In this document: piece after piece, positions 63,382 through 64,000 of the stretch
How the letters are laid out: each line of letters opens with the position of its first letter
Numbering within the stretch: the stretch's first letter is position 1
Origin: Mechercharimyces sp. CAU 1602
GTDB taxonomy: Bacteria > Bacillota > Bacilli > Thermoactinomycetales > JANTPT01
Assembly (NCBI RefSeq): GCF_024753565.1
Contig: NZ_JANTPT010000001.1
Span: forward strand, 1,026,513 to 1,090,512
Length of the DNA: 64,000 bases
Direction of reading: 5' to 3'
Position numbers and translations under genes: made by a program
The notes under the pieces: generated by a model
Told to the model about the DNA's origin: nothing
Database searches by the model: none
Seen by the model: the letters and a program-made list of their open reading frames with translations, nothing else

Positions 63382-64000
63382 TTAAAAATTCAACTCCCCT
63401 TCACCTCTAGTCCGTGGTCCTCTAGGGCCACGCGGTCCACGAATTCCTCTCATTCCCCTAGGTCCAGTGGAGCCAGTAGCCCCACGTGGACCTACAGAAG
63501 TAAGGGAGCCCACCTTCGCAACAAAGGCGCTTTCGTTGTTATTGGTGGAGGGGCTGGTTGTTTGAAAAGCGGCGAGTGTGACTGGAAAGTTAGTAGAAGA
63601 AGTTTCGCCTGTAAGATAAGCAATCCCATCGAAATCTACCGCGATATCTCTCCCAGTATCCTCGCCTATCCCTCCCAAGTAGGAAGAGAAGGAAATTCCT
63701 TGTCCGGAATAACTCATCTGGGTAACAAAAACATCAGAAGAAAATTGTGTGGTGGTTGCAGAAGCCAAGCTATCCTGAAAAGCATCGGAAGTAATAGGAA
63801 AGTCCGTCGAAAACGTAGCCCCTGTTACCCAGGCAGCTCCAAAATCATCCACTGCAATTCCATTTCCAATCTGAGCGACATCACCACCTAGATAGGTGGA
63901 GTAAACTGTATTTCTACCTGTTGCATTCATTTTAGTAACAAATGCGGTCGGTGCAAAAGCGGTAGAGGTAGATTTCATCGTCTGGAATGCATTATTGGTT
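63382..64000 (-). CDS. SBBP-repeat protein with collagen-like C-terminus, copy C (partial)
   Basis: The frame is open to the right edge of the window, so the N-terminal part is missing. The visible part holds the last SBBP repeats (VYSTYLGG, ISFSSYLGG) and a Gly-X-Y tail of about nine triplets (GPRGATGSTGPRGMRGIRG...), ending GEGELNF. Same family as copies A and B. Confidence 0.85.
   Translation of the reverse strand, partial: TNNAFQTMKSTSTAFAPTAFVTKMNATGRNTVYSTYLGGDVAQIGNGIAVDDFGAAWVTGATFSTDFPITSDAFQDSLASATTTQFSSDVFVTQMSYSGQGISFSSYLGGIGEDTGRDIAVDFDGIAYLTGETSSTNFPVTLAAFQTTSPSTNNNESAFVAKVGSLTSVGPRGATGSTGPRGMRGIRGPRGPRGPRTRGEGELNF

Noticed and set aside
53848-64000. Long approximate repeats of about 200 bases, first considered as a CRISPR-like or satellite array
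   Set aside because: They are coding SBBP repeats in three open frames, diverged between copies, with no spacers.

Overview
The window looks like chromosomal DNA of a low-to-moderate GC, endospore-forming Firmicute of the order Bacillales. The evidence is the Bacillus-type gene order qcrABC-ypjA-ypjB-(YitT)-mazG-dapB-bshB1-bshA-cca-birA-panBCD, bacillithiol genes, a sporulation protein YpjB, a CotA-type laccase, an OhrR operator and LexA/YneA control. A family such as Thermoactinomycetaceae would fit the gene mix, but that is inference. No rRNA, tRNA or CRISPR array was seen.

Layout. 1-13,300 is conserved core: menaquinol:cytochrome c reductase, lysine/dipicolinate, bacillithiol, CCA-adding enzyme, biotin ligase, and pantothenate genes behind a probable tandem pan-motif RNA. 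13,300-18,700 is a two-polypeptide non-homologous end-joining locus (Ku, stand-alone ATP ligase, stand-alone LigD-type polymerase) mixed with a TPR protein and small membrane or Pro/Tyr-rich proteins. 18,700-27,800 has an adenosine-type deaminase, a PepSY membrane protein, a NarL-type two-component system, a lipoprotein, a compact FtsH-like protease with a membrane partner, and aspB. 27,800-32,560 is a decayed accessory patch: truncated NUDIX gene, GNAT gene, multiply broken integrase, two exported proteins, a phage-like Zn protein and a Tn3 transposase scar. 32,560-39,600 has lexA/yneA with LexA boxes, a moxR-DUF58-DUF4129 operon, ohrR-ohr with its operator, and a tyrosine recombinase. 39,700-47,700 has phoD, a cell-wall polyol-phosphate (CDP-ribitol/CDP-glycerol type) locus and a TetR-controlled ABC transporter.

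The most unusual part is 48,000-64,000. It opens with a three-gene cassette: an unknown 164-aa protein, a B12-type radical SAM RiPP methyltransferase with the CX7CX2C motif, and a sulfotransferase. There follows a probable spore-surface or secreted gene cluster. Two complete giant proteins and one cut by the window edge are built of SBBP repeats (seven repeats in each complete protein, as in a seven-bladed propeller) capped by a C-terminal collagen-like Gly-X-Y tail. Among them lie a CotA-type laccase, a DUF6143-like protein and its truncated copy, an SGNH hydrolase and its truncated copy, and a discoidin-tailed subtilase. The partial duplications show that this region recombines actively.

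Start codons were chosen by ribosome binding site position, so several differ from the longest open frame. All family names come from motif recognition by eye; no database search was run.
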